Part shown: positions 26,308 to 36,355 of the stretch, in pieces
Numbering within the stretch: position 1 is the first letter of the stretch
How the letters are laid out: each line of letters begins with the position of its first letter
NCBI GenBank assembly: GCA_903867305.1
Contig: CAIPQU010000128.1
Location: forward strand, 1-58,677
Direction: 5' to 3'
Origin: an uncultured beta proteobacterium
Lineage (GTDB): Bacteria > Pseudomonadota > Gammaproteobacteria > Burkholderiales > Burkholderiaceae
DNA: 58,677 nt
Notes under the pieces: generated by a model
What the model was told of the DNA's origin: nothing
What the model saw: the letters and a program-made list of their open reading frames with translations, nothing else
Database searches by the model: none
Made by a program: the position numbers and the translations under genes

Positions 26308-29300
26308 CTAATTGACCCAATAACGAGCATTTTTAAACATTTGCATCCAAGGGCTTAAGCCATCTTTAAATTTGCTCCACTCAGAGGGGTACCAACTCAT
26401 TTGAGAAACCCTAAATACTCTTTCTGGATGTGGCATCAAAACGGTAACTCTGCCATCGCTAGTAGTAACACTCGTAATACCATTCGTTGATCCATTAGGA
26501 TTGTAGGGAAAACGCTCCGTTGGAAGTCCAGCATGATCAGTATAACGAAGGGCAATTTGTTTACCTTGCTCTAAAGTTTTTTGAGAACCTTTGGTTGAAA
26601 AATTGGCATACCCTTCCCCATGGGCGACCACAATAGGAAGTTGGCTTCCCGCCATCCCTTTAAAAAAGAGAGAATGAGAATCCAAAATTTCCACTTGAAC
26701 AAAACGTGATTCATACTGTTCAGAAATATTTCTGCTAAAGGTTGGCCAAGCTTGCGTTCCAGGAATGATTTCTGATAATTGGCTCAGCATTTGACAGCCA
26801 TTACAAACACCAAGAGCAAAGGTATTATTTGATTGAAAGAACTGTTCAAAATTATCGCGTAAATCTGGATTAAATAAGATGGATTTAGCCCATCCCTCTC
26901 CTGCCCCAAGAACATCACCATAACTAAAACCACCGCAGGCTACGAGACCAGAAAAATCTTGTAATTTTTTTCTTCCAGCGATTAAGTCTGTCATGTGAAC
27001 ATCATGCGCTTCAAAACCTGCTAAAGAAAATGCATAAGCCATTTCTTGATGTGAGTTAACGCCCTGTTCTCTTAAAATCGCGATCTTTGGTTGTGCATTT
27101 TTCGAGATAAAACTCGATGTTGGCTTCTCATGAATATCAAAAGTGAGCATTGGTGAAATTCCTGGATCAAGCACATCATCGACTAAAGCTTGTTCACTTT
27201 TTGCACATTGTGGGTGATCGCGTAAGGCAACCATCGCACAACTAGTCTTTTCCCAGAGAGCTTGCAGTTTCTTACGAGAAGATTCGTAAACTGGTTGAGC
27301 ATCACGCCAGATTTCAATACTATCCTTGGTATTTGGTTTACCAATAATGTGAGAGTATGCACTTAATTGATGTTTGCGCAGGGTGTCAAAAACAGCATCA
27401 CGATCTTTACGACGAATCTGAATAACGACACCTAATTCTTCATTAAATAATGCTCTCAGTGTGTTTTCTTGACGTCGACCAGAAACTTGATTTGCCCAAT
27501 TTTTTGCATCACCATAATCAGATTCATGCCCCTTCTCAAGAACAAGCAAGTCAACATTAATCGATAGTCCGATATGTGAGCAAAATGACATCTCGCATAA
27601 AGTAGCAAAAAGACCACCATCAGAACGATCATGATATGCCAGAATTTTCTCTTCGTCCTTGAGTATAGTCAGGGCCGCAAATAAATCTTTGAGCAATTTT
27701 GGACTGACTAAATCTGGGCAAATACTTTCTTCTTGAGAAAACGATTGCGCCAAAATACTAGCCCCGAGACGATTCTCACCTAGACCTAAATCAATCAGTA
27801 ATATTTCAGTATCAGGTTCACTCTGCAACTGAGGAGTGAGTGTTTTCATCACATCTTGAACTGGCGCAAATGCAGAAATAATCAACGACACAGGGGAAGT
27901 AACTGTTTTTGATTCTTGTTGATCTTTCCATTGGGTACGCATGGACAAAGAATCTTTTCCTACAGGGATCGATATTCCTAATTCTGGGCAGAGTTCAAGG
28001 CCCACTGCCTCAACTGCGGAAAATAGTTTTGAATCTTCACCAGGTGTTCCACAAGCAGCCATCCAATTGGCAGATAATTTAATATCACTAATTGCTCGAA
28101 TATCAGAAGACACAATATTGGTAATCGCTTCACCAACAGACATTCTGGCTGCTGCAGCAGAATTAAAAACAGCAATTGGTGTACGCTCACCCATCGCCAT
28201 TGCTTCACCACGATAGCCAACATAATCCATCATTGTGACCGCACAATCAGCTACTGGAACTTGCCATGGACCAACCATTTGATCACGATGAGACAGCCCC
28301 CCAACGGAACGATCTCCAATCGTAATCAAAAATGATTTACTAGCTACCGTAGGGTGTTGAATGACTTGTTCTATTGCGTCAGAAAGATTGATATTAGACC
28401 AATCAGATTTCACTTGAGTAATCTGTATTGTTTTCACATCTCTATGCATGAGGGGTGGTTTACCAAGAAGAACTTCCATTGGCATATCAATGGGAAGATG
28501 TGCCGGCTGATCACTGGCTTCGTCCGTATCGATCAAAACAAGTTGACGATTCTCTGTTGTTCGCCCTACAACAACAAAGGGGCATCTCTCACGAGCACAA
28601 ATCTGAGAAAATGTTTCTAAATCTGTTTCTTTGATGACAAGTACATATCTTTCTTGTGATTCGTTGCACCATATTTCTGCAGGGCTCATTCCTGTTTCTT
28701 CAAGCGGTATCTTACGCATATCAAAAATAGCACCGAGTTTTGCACTATCGGCTAATTCTGGAAATGCATTAGATAAACCACCTGCGCCAACATCATGAAT
28801 CGATACGATAGGATTTTGATGCCCATAAGAAATACAGGTATTAATTACCTCTTGTGCTCGGCGTTCAATTTCAGGATTACCACGTTGCACCGAATTAAAG
28901 TCCAAGTCTTGAGCGTTAGCGCCAGTGTTCATTGAACTAGCAGCACCTCCCCCCATACCAATTTTCATGCCAGGACCACCCAATTGAATCAATAAATCCC
29001 CAACAGCAATTTCTTTTTTATGGGTATGCTCATCTCGAATACTTCCAATACCACCTGCAATCATGATAGGTTTGTGATAACCCCAGCGCTTGCCTAATAA
29101 ACTTTGTTCAAAGACCCGGAAATAACCCCCTAATATCGGACGCCCAAACTCATTATTGAATGCAGCTCCACCAATAGGTCCATGAATCATGATCTCTAAT
29201 GGTGAAGCAATCGTTGCTGGTTTACCATACGAATTTTGTTCCCAGATCATCGATAGATCAGGAACATGTAAATGAGATACGGAGAAGCCAGTGAGACCGG

Positions 29301-30291
29301 CTTTAGGTTTGCCGCCAATCCCAGTAGCACCTTCATCACGTATTTCACCTCCAGCGCCAGTTGAAGCACCAGGAAATGGTGAAATTGCTGTTGGATGATT
29401 GTGGGTCTCCACCTTCATTAAGGTATGAACTGACTGAGTGACTTTCTCATAGATCTTTGAGTATGGAGAAGGACTCCATAGGACTGATTCGCAACCATTC
29501 ATAATTGCTGCGTTATCAGAATAAGCAACGACTGTACCTTCAGGGTGAAGTCGATGAGTATTTCTAATCATTCCAAATAAAGTATTTTCTTGTTTGACAT
29601 CATCGATCGTCCATGAGGCATTAAAAATTTTATGTCGACAATGTTCACTGTTAGCTTGGGCAAACATGATTAGTTCAACATCAGTTGGGTTGCGTTTTAG
29701 CTCACTAAAGCTATCGAATAAATAAACAATCTCATCCTCAGACAGTGCTAAACCTAAATCAATGTTAGCTTCATCGAGGGCCTGTCGCCCTAAATTCAAC
29801 ATATCAATATTTTTAAATGCTTGCTTTGGTAATACTTGATATTGTTGCTCTAATTCAGAGGCGTGAAATAAAACAGATTCAGTCATACGATCGTGCGTAA
29901 GAGCGTACAGTTGAGACTTTAGTGAATCACTTAGATTTTTTCGAGACGTAAATTGATATTCAATCCCTCTTTCTAGGCGAAGAAGAGGAAGATTACATAA
30001 TTTGGCTATTTCGGTTGCTTTACTGGCCCAAGGGGAAATAGTTCCAAGCCTAGGAACAACAAAATAGGATGAACTCGTTGATTCAGAAGATTTGAAGCTT
30101 GTTAGATTTAAGAGCCGCTTTAACTGCTCTAATTGAATTTCTGACAATACTTCATCAGTCCAAACCAAATATTGATAGGTGGCTTGGATAGAATCAATCG
30201 GGAGTTGATATTTTTTAAAAGTATCAATTAATCGTTGTTGACGGAATTGAGATAGGGAAGATAATCCCCGATAAAGGCTAAAAATTGACAT
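26308..30291 (-). CDS. purL: Phosphoribosylformylglycinamidine synthase
   Basis: 1327 aa, the large single-chain form. ATP- and glutamine-dependent conversion of FGAR to FGAM in purine synthesis. Order: N-terminal PurS-like domain, AIR-synthase-like halves ([42 protein letters not shown]) and a C-terminal glutamine amidotransferase ([21 protein letters not shown]). A TATAAT lies 6 bases before the ATG and no ribosome binding site is seen, so a leaderless mRNA is possible. Confidence 0.97.
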   Translation of the reverse strand: MSIFSLYRGLSSLSQFRQQRLIDTFKKYQLPIDSIQATYQYLVWTDEVLSEIQLEQLKRLLNLTSFKSSESTSSSYFVVPRLGTISPWASKATEIAKLCNLPLLRLERGIEYQFTSRKNLSDSLKSQLYALTHDRMTESVLFHASELEQQYQVLPKQAFKNIDMLNLGRQALDEANIDLGLALSEDEIVYLFDSFSELKRNPTDVELIMFAQANSEHCRHKIFNASWTIDDVKQENTLFGMIRNTHRLHPEGTVVAYSDNAAIMNGCESVLWSPSPYSKIYEKVTQSVHTLMKVETHNHPTAISPFPGASTGAGGEIRDEGATGIGGKPKAGLTGFSVSHLHVPDLSMIWEQNSYGKPATIASPLEIMIHGPIGGAAFNNEFGRPILGGYFRVFEQSLLGKRWGYHKPIMIAGGIGSIRDEHTHKKEIAVGDLLIQLGGPGMKIGMGGGAASSMNTGANAQDLDFNSVQRGNPEIERRAQEVINTCISYGHQNPIVSIHDVGAGGLSNAFPELADSAKLGAIFDMRKIPLEETGMSPAEIWCNESQERYVLVIKETDLETFSQICARERCPFVVVGRTTENRQLVLIDTDEASDQPAHLPIDMPMEVLLGKPPLMHRDVKTIQITQVKSDWSNINLSDAIEQVIQHPTVASKSFLITIGDRSVGGLSHRDQMVGPWQVPVADCAVTMMDYVGYRGEAMAMGERTPIAVFNSAAAARMSVGEAITNIVSSDIRAISDIKLSANWMAACGTPGEDSKLFSAVEAVGLELCPELGISIPVGKDSLSMRTQWKDQQESKTVTSPVSLIISAFAPVQDVMKTLTPQLQSEPDTEILLIDLGLGENRLGASILAQSFSQEESICPDLVSPKLLKDLFAALTILKDEEKILAYHDRSDGGLFATLCEMSFCSHIGLSINVDLLVLEKGHESDYGDAKNWANQVSGRRQENTLRALFNEELGVVIQIRRKDRDAVFDTLRKHQLSAYSHIIGKPNTKDSIEIWRDAQPVYESSRKKLQALWEKTSCAMVALRDHPQCAKSEQALVDDVLDPGISPMLTFDIHEKPTSSFISKNAQPKIAILREQGVNSHQEMAYAFSLAGFEAHDVHMTDLIAGRKKLQDFSGLVACGGFSYGDVLGAGEGWAKSILFNPDLRDNFEQFFQSNNTFALGVCNGCQMLSQLSEIIPGTQAWPTFSRNISEQYESRFVQVEILDSHSLFFKGMAGSQLPIVVAHGEGYANFSTKGSQKTLEQGKQIALRYTDHAGLPTERFPYNPNGSTNGITSVTTSDGRVTVLMPHPERVFRVSQMSWYPSEWSKFKDGLSPWMQMFKNARYWVN

Positions 30292-30297
30292 ACTCAG

Positions 30298-30303
30298 ATT
30301 ATA
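30298..30303 (-). promoter_or_regulatory. -10 box abutting purL start
   Basis: Perfect TATAAT on the minus strand, ending 6 bases before the purL ATG (30291). The expected transcription start falls on or next to the A of ATG. No clear -35 box. Confidence 0.4.
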
Positions 30304-30324
30304 CGAAATGCCAAGACAACTAGC

Positions 30325-30825
30325 CTAAATGATGAGAGGTTGATCAGGTAATTCATTGGGTGTTATGACCGATTCTGGGAAATGTTCTTTAAGAACATTG
30401 GAGATACGCTCAATTCCTAGCAATATACCATCTTCAAATTGATCATTTTTTAATAGTTTTTCCATATCATTACAAACTTGATCCCAATAGATTTGTCCTG
30501 CTTTAGCGTGGATATTTCGATCTGCAATGATTTCAAAAGCATGATCAGCAATCAGTAAATACAGAAGCACACCATTATTATTGGCGGTATCCCATATACG
30601 AAATAAAGAAAAGATTTCTAATGCACGTTCTCGGACTGATTGGCTATGGTAAAGAGCCAAAGGAGCCAGTGAGGTTTCTACGATAAAACGTATTTGCCCA
30701 TTATGATGGCGTTCACTTAACGCGATAGCATCTTCGATCCTCTTCATTGATGATGCAGGGAAGTGTTTTCTAGTTTTTTGGTTATTGGAAAATAAGTGAC
30801 GTAAAAATCGAGATATTGAAATCAT
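30325..30825 (-). CDS. TPM domain protein (no signal peptide)
   Basis: 166 aa from ATG 30825, supported by GGAGG six bases upstream and a TAATG overlap with the previous stop. A TPM-like domain is seen in RIEDAIALSERHHNGQIRF and ANNNGVLLYLLIADHAFEII. TPM domains occur in YgcG-type proteins near LemA. Third gene of the LemA-TPM-TPM module. Confidence 0.85.
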   Translation of the reverse strand: MISISRFLRHLFSNNQKTRKHFPASSMKRIEDAIALSERHHNGQIRFIVETSLAPLALYHSQSVRERALEIFSLFRIWDTANNNGVLLYLLIADHAFEIIADRNIHAKAGQIYWDQVCNDMEKLLKNDQFEDGILLGIERISNVLKEHFPESVITPNELPDQPLII

Positions 30826-31784
30826 TACCATCCTCCGGAAGAGCCGCCACCGCCAAAACCACCTCCACCACCACCGCTAAAGCCACCCCCACCAAAACTC
30901 CCTCCTCTACCCCTATATCCTCCACCGCTGGGAAATATAATAGGCCCACCTCTCCCACCAAGACCGCCTAGCATTGAAGCAAAAAAACCTATAAATGCAG
31001 CAATGATGGCTATCCCAATCGTTCCCGTGAGTGTAAAAGCCAAAAAACCAATAATGCCACTGGTAGCAACTCCACCAAGTGTATTTCCTAAAATACTTTT
31101 TAAGATGCCACCTAAAAATATGGACAACATAAAGGCTATTAATAAAATTCCTTCCATGTCACCACCAACATTAACCTCCTGCGATTTAACTTTTGGAGGT
31201 GGTAAGGATTCACCATCGATGACCTTCATTAAACGATCTACACCAGCATCGACCCCTTCAAAATAGAGGTTTTGCTTAAAATAAGGCGTGATAACTTCAC
31301 GAATAATACGTTGCGCAGTTACATCATTCACTGCGCCTTCAAGGCCATATCCAACCTCAATACGGAGTCTACGATCTTCTTTAGCGATGATTAGCAAAAT
31401 ACCATCGTCTACCTTTTTTCTACCAAGTTTCCACTTTTCGACGACTCTTAATGAATACTGTTCGATAGCCTCAGGTTGCGTAGTAGGAATCAACAAAATA
31501 GCAATTTGAGTACCCTTTGCAGTTTCAAAGGCGCCTAATTTTTGTTCAAGACTGATTATTTGGTTAGAAGATAAGGTTCCCGTTACATCAGTGACACGCG
31601 AGCTCAAAACAGGTATTTTGACAAGATCTGCATCCCGTAAAGAGTTTTTTTCATAACGCACTCCCGCCTGAGGAGTGTCGCCAAAAGTACCTTGAGCCCA
31701 CAAATATGAGGAGATGAGGGAAAAAAATAAGCCTAAGAAAAATGCTAGGTTCTTACGCTCTAGCACTTTTATATATTTAAACAT
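30825..31784 (-). CDS. TPM domain membrane protein with Gly-rich tail (YgcG-like)
   Basis: 319 aa. Signal peptide ending near WAQG, a TPM domain (SNQIISLEQKLGAFE, DDGILLIIAKEDRRLRIEVG, GLEGAVND), two hydrophobic segments near 210-275 and a C-terminal GGGFSGGGGGGFGGGGSSGG tail. This is the standard partner of LemA proteins. It lies 3 bases after lemA. Confidence 0.9.
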   Translation of the reverse strand: MFKYIKVLERKNLAFFLGLFFSLISSYLWAQGTFGDTPQAGVRYEKNSLRDADLVKIPVLSSRVTDVTGTLSSNQIISLEQKLGAFETAKGTQIAILLIPTTQPEAIEQYSLRVVEKWKLGRKKVDDGILLIIAKEDRRLRIEVGYGLEGAVNDVTAQRIIREVITPYFKQNLYFEGVDAGVDRLMKVIDGESLPPPKVKSQEVNVGGDMEGILLIAFMLSIFLGGILKSILGNTLGGVATSGIIGFLAFTLTGTIGIAIIAAFIGFFASMLGGLGGRGGPIIFPSGGGYRGRGGSFGGGGFSGGGGGGFGGGGSSGGW

Positions 31785-31787
31785 GCA

Positions 31788-32399
31788 TTATTTCGAATTA
31801 TTAAAGTTAACTGTCGGCGGTTTAGCTATTTCAGCCTCATTTTCAACCGTAAAATTTGCTTTCTGTTTATACCCAAAAAGCATCGCAGTGATGTTGTTGG
31901 GGAAGGTTCTAACAGCTAGATTGTATTCCTGTACAGCTTTAATATAGCGATTACGAGCAACCGTTATTCTGTTTTCGGTTCCCTCTAATTGTGCAGAAAG
32001 ATCTCTAAAATTTTGATCAGACTTTAGGGCTGGATAGTTTTCAGAGACAACCATTAACCGCGAAAGTGAGCCTTTTAATTCATTTTGAGCCGCAAAGTAC
32101 TTCTTAAAGTCCTCAGGATCATTGATCAATTCTGGAGTAGCTTGCATCGAACCGACTCTGGATCGAGCCTCAGTAATTTTCGTCAACACTTCTTTTTCTT
32201 GGCTTGCATAACCTTGAACAGTTGCCACAAGGTTCGGGATTAGATCTGCCCGGCGTTGATATTGATTCAGCACTTCTGCCCAATCTGCTTTAACTTGCTC
32301 ATCAGTGGTTTGAAAAGTGTTGTAACCACAGCCAGTCAATAACATGGTTAAGCACAATACAAAAAGACTAAAAATTTTGCAGCTTAATATAGTTTTCAA
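31788..32399 (-). CDS. lemA: LemA family lipoprotein
   Basis: 203 aa. TTG start with AAGGGG upstream. Lipobox LLTGC near residue 24, then a long helical domain with QYQRRADLIPNLVATVQGY, the LemA hallmark. Predicted to be membrane-anchored and periplasmic, working with the two TPM proteins that follow. Role in the envelope unknown. Confidence 0.92.
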   Translation of the reverse strand: MKTILSCKIFSLFVLCLTMLLTGCGYNTFQTTDEQVKADWAEVLNQYQRRADLIPNLVATVQGYASQEKEVLTKITEARSRVGSMQATPELINDPEDFKKYFAAQNELKGSLSRLMVVSENYPALKSDQNFRDLSAQLEGTENRITVARNRYIKAVQEYNLAVRTFPNNITAMLFGYKQKANFTVENEAEIAKPPTVNFNNSK

Positions 32400-32453
32400 T
32401 GGGTACCCCTTTGGTATTAAATGATTAAATCAATGTTCTAAATTTAATTGGAA

Positions 32454-33338
32454 CTATTCACTTTTGAGACATTCACTCATAAAAGCTCTAAAGTCAGCTT
32501 GATTTCTGCCCTTGCCAATAGAAGAGCATTCCTTCATTTTCATTTGTTGTGAAGTAAGTTGTTTTCCGTTTTTATCTACATCATTAGGGCCTGGCTTTAA
32601 CTCACCGATTTGAGACCTTGCAGCTGCACCGTCTGCTTCAGGAGATCCCGGAGGACTTTTCTTTGATGGCGCAGGTTTAGACTTCTCAACAGGTTCTTTT
32701 TCTTTTACTGGGACAGGCTCTTTTTTAGGTGAAGGCAATGGAGCAGGGCTTACTGTATCCGTTGTATCTGACTTTTTCTGAATAGTTGGTTTTTTTTCTA
32801 CTTCTTTTACTGTGCCGCTATCTTTAACTCCCGACTCTTTCGCATCCTTAGCTTTAGAAACAGAATCTGACTTTTCTTTTAAAACAGTATCTTTAGCCTC
32901 TTTTACTTTAGAGGCTTCATCTTTTTTAGATTTAGTAGTTTCTTCTTTAGCCTCTTTTACTTTAGCGGCTTCATCTTTTTTAGATTTAGCAGTTTCTTCT
33001 TTAGCCTCTTTTACTTTAGCGGCTTCATCTTTTTTAGATTTAGTAGTTTCTTCTTTAGCCTCTTTTACTTTAGCAGCCTCATCTTTTTTAGATTTAGCAG
33101 TAGCTTCTTTAGCCTCTTTTGCTTTAGCAGCTTCTTCTTTTTTGGTCTGAACTGCGGAGTCCTTAGCTGCTTTTTTCTCCTCAGCTAAACGAGCTTTTTT
33201 TTCAGCAGCAGTTTCTTTTTTTACTGCCGTAGCATCAGATGAGGATTGAAGATCTTTTGGACTATTAGTATCTACAGGATCTTTAGCAAAAGCTAGTGAT
33301 GTGGCAAAAAGAAATAGTACGAAGAGTAACTTTTTCAT
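32454..33338 (-). CDS. Exported Lys/Ala/Glu repeat protein with PsiF-like C-terminus
   Basis: 294 aa. Signal peptide MKKLLFVLFLFATSLAFA, then a charged Ala-Lys-Glu segment with five 18-residue repeats (residues 64-153; unit KSKKDEAAKVKEAKEETT). A Pro/Lys/Glu-rich linker follows, then a C-terminal MKECSSIGKG...FRAFMSECLKSE that resembles the PsiF repeat with its two Cys. The repeat part should form a long charged helix. PsiF is a phosphate-starvation protein of unknown role. AAGGAA lies before the ATG. Confidence 0.82.
   Translation of the reverse strand: MKKLLFVLFLFATSLAFAKDPVDTNSPKDLQSSSDATAVKKETAAEKKARLAEEKKAAKDSAVQTKKEEAAKAKEAKEATAKSKKDEAAKVKEAKEETTKSKKDEAAKVKEAKEETAKSKKDEAAKVKEAKEETTKSKKDEASKVKEAKDTVLKEKSDSVSKAKDAKESGVKDSGTVKEVEKKPTIQKKSDTTDTVSPAPLPSPKKEPVPVKEKEPVEKSKPAPSKKSPPGSPEADGAAARSQIGELKPGPNDVDKNGKQLTSQQMKMKECSSIGKGRNQADFRAFMSECLKSE
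32880..33149. repeat. Tandem 54-bp coding repeats (about 5 units)
   Basis: Five copies of a 54-bp unit inside the PsiF-like gene; the four nearer the 3' end are most alike and the first is degenerate. The alternating endings (EETT/EETA) suggest duplication of a two-unit block. Copy number may vary between strains. Confidence 0.85.
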
Positions 33339-33372
33339 TGATGTTCCTTTATATGGGCACTTATTTTCTGAT

Positions 33373-34050
33373 TTAGACTAATCGACCACCTTTTAATACT
33401 AAAATCCTATCACATTGTTGCGATAGTTCAATATCATGAGTAACCATGATGACAGTAGTACCTAATTCATGATTTAACTCAAAAAGAAGATCAATCACTC
33501 TCTTACCATTATCAATGTCTAGGCTACCTGTAGGCTCATCCAAAAATAAAACCTTAGGCTTGCTAACAAAAGCTCTAGCCAGAGCAATTCTTTGTTGCTC
33601 TCCCCCAGAAAGTGTTACTGGATAATGATTGGCACGATCAGATAAGCCAATTCGTTCGAGAAGAACTTCTGCTGTTCGAAGCCCTTGCTCATCGTACTTA
33701 CCCGAAATCTCCAAAGGTAAACAGATATTTTGTAATGCAGTTAATTCAGGAACCAGTAGAAATGACTGAAAAACAAATCCAACTGATTGCTTTCTAAGGG
33801 TCGCACGTTCATTTTCTGATAGAGAACTTAATTCAGATCCAAAAAGTTTGACAGAGCCTTCATATTGATGATCTAAGCCCGCTAAAATACTCAATAAAGT
33901 TGTTTTTCCAGACCCTGAGCTACCCAAGATCGCTATTTTCTCTTTGGCATAAATAACTAAGTTAATATCATTTAATATTTGAAGTACCCCTTGATGAGTG
34001 GATACTGTTTTATTTAAATGTTGAACTTCAATCAATGGTTCTAATTGCAT
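33373..34050 (-). CDS. LolD/YbbA-type ABC transporter ATPase
   Basis: 225 aa from ATG 34050 (EPLIEVQHLNKTV); a longer start at 34089 overlaps tesA. Walker A LGSSGSGKTT, signature LSGGEQQRIALARAF and Walker B VLFLDEPTGSLD define the MacB/LolD class. Divergent from tesA as ybbA is in E. coli, but no YbbP-type permease follows here. Confidence 0.9.
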   Translation of the reverse strand: MQLEPLIEVQHLNKTVSTHQGVLQILNDINLVIYAKEKIAILGSSGSGKTTLLSILAGLDHQYEGSVKLFGSELSSLSENERATLRKQSVGFVFQSFLLVPELTALQNICLPLEISGKYDEQGLRTAEVLLERIGLSDRANHYPVTLSGGEQQRIALARAFVSKPKVLFLDEPTGSLDIDNGKRVIDLLFELNHELGTTVIMVTHDIELSQQCDRILVLKGGRLV

Positions 34051-34053
34051 AAT
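34048..34053 (+). promoter_or_regulatory. -10-like box abutting tesA start
   Basis: CATAAT ending 6 bases before the tesA ATG and covering the start codon of the divergent ATPase gene. Only 9 bases separate the two start codons, so each promoter must overlap the other gene's start region. Confidence 0.3.
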
Positions 34054-34059
34054 GGACTC

Positions 34060-34701
34060 ATGAAAATATCTCCTCTGATTATCGTTCAAAAAGCTTATTT
34101 CTATGTTTTTGTACTTGTTTTAAGTTTATCAAGTCAGGTGTATGGCAACCCTAGCAATCGAATACTCGTCTTAGGTGATAGTATTTCGGCTGGTTATGGT
34201 CTTCCACAAGGGACAGGATGGGTATCGCTCCTCAATGATTCTCTAAAAGTAAGTCAATATTCTTTTGAAATCAACAATGCGAGTATCAGCGGAGATACTA
34301 CTGCTGGAGGAAAACAACGATTGGTAAAGCTCATCAATCAATATCGCCCCAATATTCTTATTCTTGAACTAGGGGCAAATGATGCTCTAAGAGGTTTTCC
34401 AATCGAAAGCAGCGCACAAAATCTTGAAGAAATGATTCAATTAGCACAAAAACAGAAAATCAAAGTTCTTCTTCTGGGCATGAAAGTTCCTAGTAATTAT
34501 GGCCAAGAGTACACCCAAAAATTCAGTCAAATGTATTTCATCATCGCAAAAAAGACACGATCTTCCTTAGTGCCTTTTTTACTAGAAGATGTAGCTAGCC
34601 AACGTGAGTTATTTCAGGAGGATGGGATACACCCCAATCAACAAGCACAGAAAATTTTATTAAAAAACGTTCTACCGCAATTAAAGCTGTTATTGCATTG
34701 A
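34060..34701 (+). CDS. tesA: GDSL arylesterase/thioesterase TesA
   Basis: 213 aa from ATG 34060. Signal peptide ending near VYG, then the SGNH blocks: VLGDSISAGYGLPQG (catalytic Ser), GANDALRGFP (Asn) and EDGIHPN (catalytic Asp/His). Periplasmic lysophospholipase/thioesterase I type. The 3' end overlaps the convergent ppiD-like gene by 12 bases. Confidence 0.93.
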   Translation: MKISPLIIVQKAYFYVFVLVLSLSSQVYGNPSNRILVLGDSISAGYGLPQGTGWVSLLNDSLKVSQYSFEINNASISGDTTAGGKQRLVKLINQYRPNILILELGANDALRGFPIESSAQNLEEMIQLAQKQKIKVLLLGMKVPSNYGQEYTQKFSQMYFIIAKKTRSSLVPFLLEDVASQRELFQEDGIHPNQQAQKILLKNVLPQLKLLLH

Positions 34702-36141
34702 CTTCAAAATCTTGACGCTATGATGGTCTCGCATATTTGCAAAATATGCTGCAAGCTCATTTTGTAAATTAAGCTCTGAAATTTGTTTAAATTGTTCAAT
34801 TTGTATTTTAGGATCTTGCGTAGCATTTCTTGATTGATTGACACGATAGATCGCTATTCCATAGCCAGGAATCTTAGCAGAAACAATTTGAGGTAATTTA
34901 TTGGTGGGAGCACCAAATACTTTTTCAAATGGCTCACCCTTTAAGTCTAAGGGCTTAATACGGGAAACCCAAAAAGGTTTAGTAAATTCTTTTCCAGAAA
35001 CTTTCATCAGTGGGTCCTTTTGCAATTGCTCTGCTTGTTCAACCCCCATCTTGACAGCCATTTCTTCAGCCTTTTTTGATTGAACGATTTGCTCAATAAT
35101 CGATTTTACTACGTCAAACTCTTGAGTTTTTGATGCATTGTATTGAGTCACGTGCATCGACAGCAGGTCTCCATTGGGTAATTGAATCGCCTCAGTATTT
35201 TTGTTAGATTTAATAGACTCATCACTAAAGACTGCTTTTAAAGCTTTGGCTTGATTCAACGGGTGCATCTTACCCAGTGATGCAAGACCTTGGTTGGTAA
35301 GTCCCTTAACCTTTTCAATGCTTAAATGAAGACTATTCGCTACAGCTTGAAGACTATCCGGTTGCTCGTAGACAATATTTGCAAAAGAGTCTGCGCTTTT
35401 AGAAAACTCTTTTTCATCCATTTTAGGATCGCGTCTTAATATCACGTATTCAAGGTCAACCGTAGGGTTTGTTTGAAAATCACTAGGGTGTGATTGAAAA
35501 TAATCTTTTACTTCCTGAGCTTCAACTTTGATGGATTTACTATATTGATCTGCTAGAAAAAACATGACTTGGACTTCTCGTTCAACGCCATAAGCTGATA
35601 TGAGTTTTTGCGTAACGACTTCTGAATTAACACTTTCTTGTTTCGCAGCAATAGCATATTGCAAATCCGCGCTCATCAACTCCGATTTTTTCATATTTTC
35701 AAATTGAGCTACTGACAAACCATTGTTTTGAAGAAGCTGACGATATTTATCCGCATCAATTTTGCCATCAGGTTTTTTGAGAGCCTGAATTTCAGGAAAT
35801 AGGATGAGTTCATTAGCAAGACGTTGATCAGAAACTTGTAAATGTAGGGACTGCAATTCATTTTTTAATAGTTTTTGCTGAATGATTTGATTCAATATAT
35901 TGTTTTTAAAAGTACTTGAATTCATCATTTCTAGAGGTAATCCAGCTCGCTGAGCTTGATTCTTTAACGTATTATCAAATTCCGCACCGGAAATAACATC
36001 ATTACCTACCTTCGCCACATCTGAGTCACTCGTCCCAGACCCCATGTAACTATTCACCCCTAAAAATACAAATGAGGGTAGGATCAATAACAATAAGATA
36101 AGTTGCAGGATTTTTTGATGTTTTCTGACGGAATCAAACAT
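34690..36141 (-). CDS. ppiD: PpiD-like SurA-N chaperone lacking the parvulin domain
   Basis: 483 aa versus about 620-640 for usual PpiD. One N-terminal membrane anchor (LILLLLILPSFVFLGVNSYM) and a SurA-N domain (KVGNDVISGAEFDNTLKNQA) are present. After the DLEYVILRRDP strand, which normally precedes the isomerase domain, the sequence goes straight to SFANIVYEQPDSLQAVAN, which normally follows it. No parvulin motif (SHIL, FG(W/Y)HII) is found. The frame is open, so this is a clean loss, not a frameshift. It probably remains a periplasmic chaperone at the Sec exit. The gene follows tRNA-Val, without a clear ribosome binding site. Confidence 0.88.
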   Translation of the reverse strand: MFDSVRKHQKILQLILLLLILPSFVFLGVNSYMGSGTSDSDVAKVGNDVISGAEFDNTLKNQAQRAGLPLEMMNSSTFKNNILNQIIQQKLLKNELQSLHLQVSDQRLANELILFPEIQALKKPDGKIDADKYRQLLQNNGLSVAQFENMKKSELMSADLQYAIAAKQESVNSEVVTQKLISAYGVEREVQVMFFLADQYSKSIKVEAQEVKDYFQSHPSDFQTNPTVDLEYVILRRDPKMDEKEFSKSADSFANIVYEQPDSLQAVANSLHLSIEKVKGLTNQGLASLGKMHPLNQAKALKAVFSDESIKSNKNTEAIQLPNGDLLSMHVTQYNASKTQEFDVVKSIIEQIVQSKKAEEMAVKMGVEQAEQLQKDPLMKVSGKEFTKPFWVSRIKPLDLKGEPFEKVFGAPTNKLPQIVSAKIPGYGIAIYRVNQSRNATQDPKIQIEQFKQISELNLQNELAAYFANMRDHHSVKILKSMQ

Positions 36142-36147
36142 GAGAGA

Positions 36148-36153
36148 ATTTTA
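36148..36153 (-). promoter_or_regulatory. -10-like box abutting ppiD start
   Basis: TAAAAT ending 6 bases before the ppiD ATG; no Shine-Dalgarno sequence lies between. No -35 match, so this is weak. Confidence 0.25.
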
Positions 36154-36195
36154 AGTAAAGTGAGATAAATTGCAGTATAAAGCAGAGCAAGTAAG

Positions 36196-36271
36196 TGGTG
36201 GGTGCTGACGGGATCGAACCGCCGACATTCTGCGTGTAAGGCAGACGCTCTACCATCTGAGCTAAGCACCC
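36196..36271 (-). tRNA. tRNA-Val (anticodon TAC)
   Basis: 76 nt with encoded CCA. Acceptor GGGTGCT/AGCACCC with discriminator A, D-loop TTAGCTCAGATGGTAGAGC, anticodon loop CTTACAC and T-loop GGTTCGATCC. All four stems pair. It lies between lon and ppiD. Confidence 0.97.
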
Positions 36272-36326
36272 TTTTGAACTCCTAGAATCATGAGATATTT
36301 CGACTCAATCACCAGGAAAGTCTTTC

Positions 36327-36355
36327 ATTATATATTGAATTCAAGATGAATTCAA
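36327..36355 (-). promoter_or_regulatory. promoter of tRNA-Val (and perhaps ppiD)
   Basis: TTGAAT (36350-36355), exact 17-base spacer and TATAAT (36327-36332): the best sigma-70 match in the window. The start would fall near 36320, about 49 bases before the tRNA. Confidence 0.7.

Noticed and set aside
32812..33150. Long open frame on the plus strand opposite the repeat protein
   Set aside because: It is a mirror of the 54-bp repeats, with low-complexity Ser/Leu/Ala composition and no start signal.
34732..34750. Perfect 8-bp palindrome just past tesA that could end its transcript
   Set aside because: It lies in ppiD coding sequence and has no T-run, so a terminator role is not supported.
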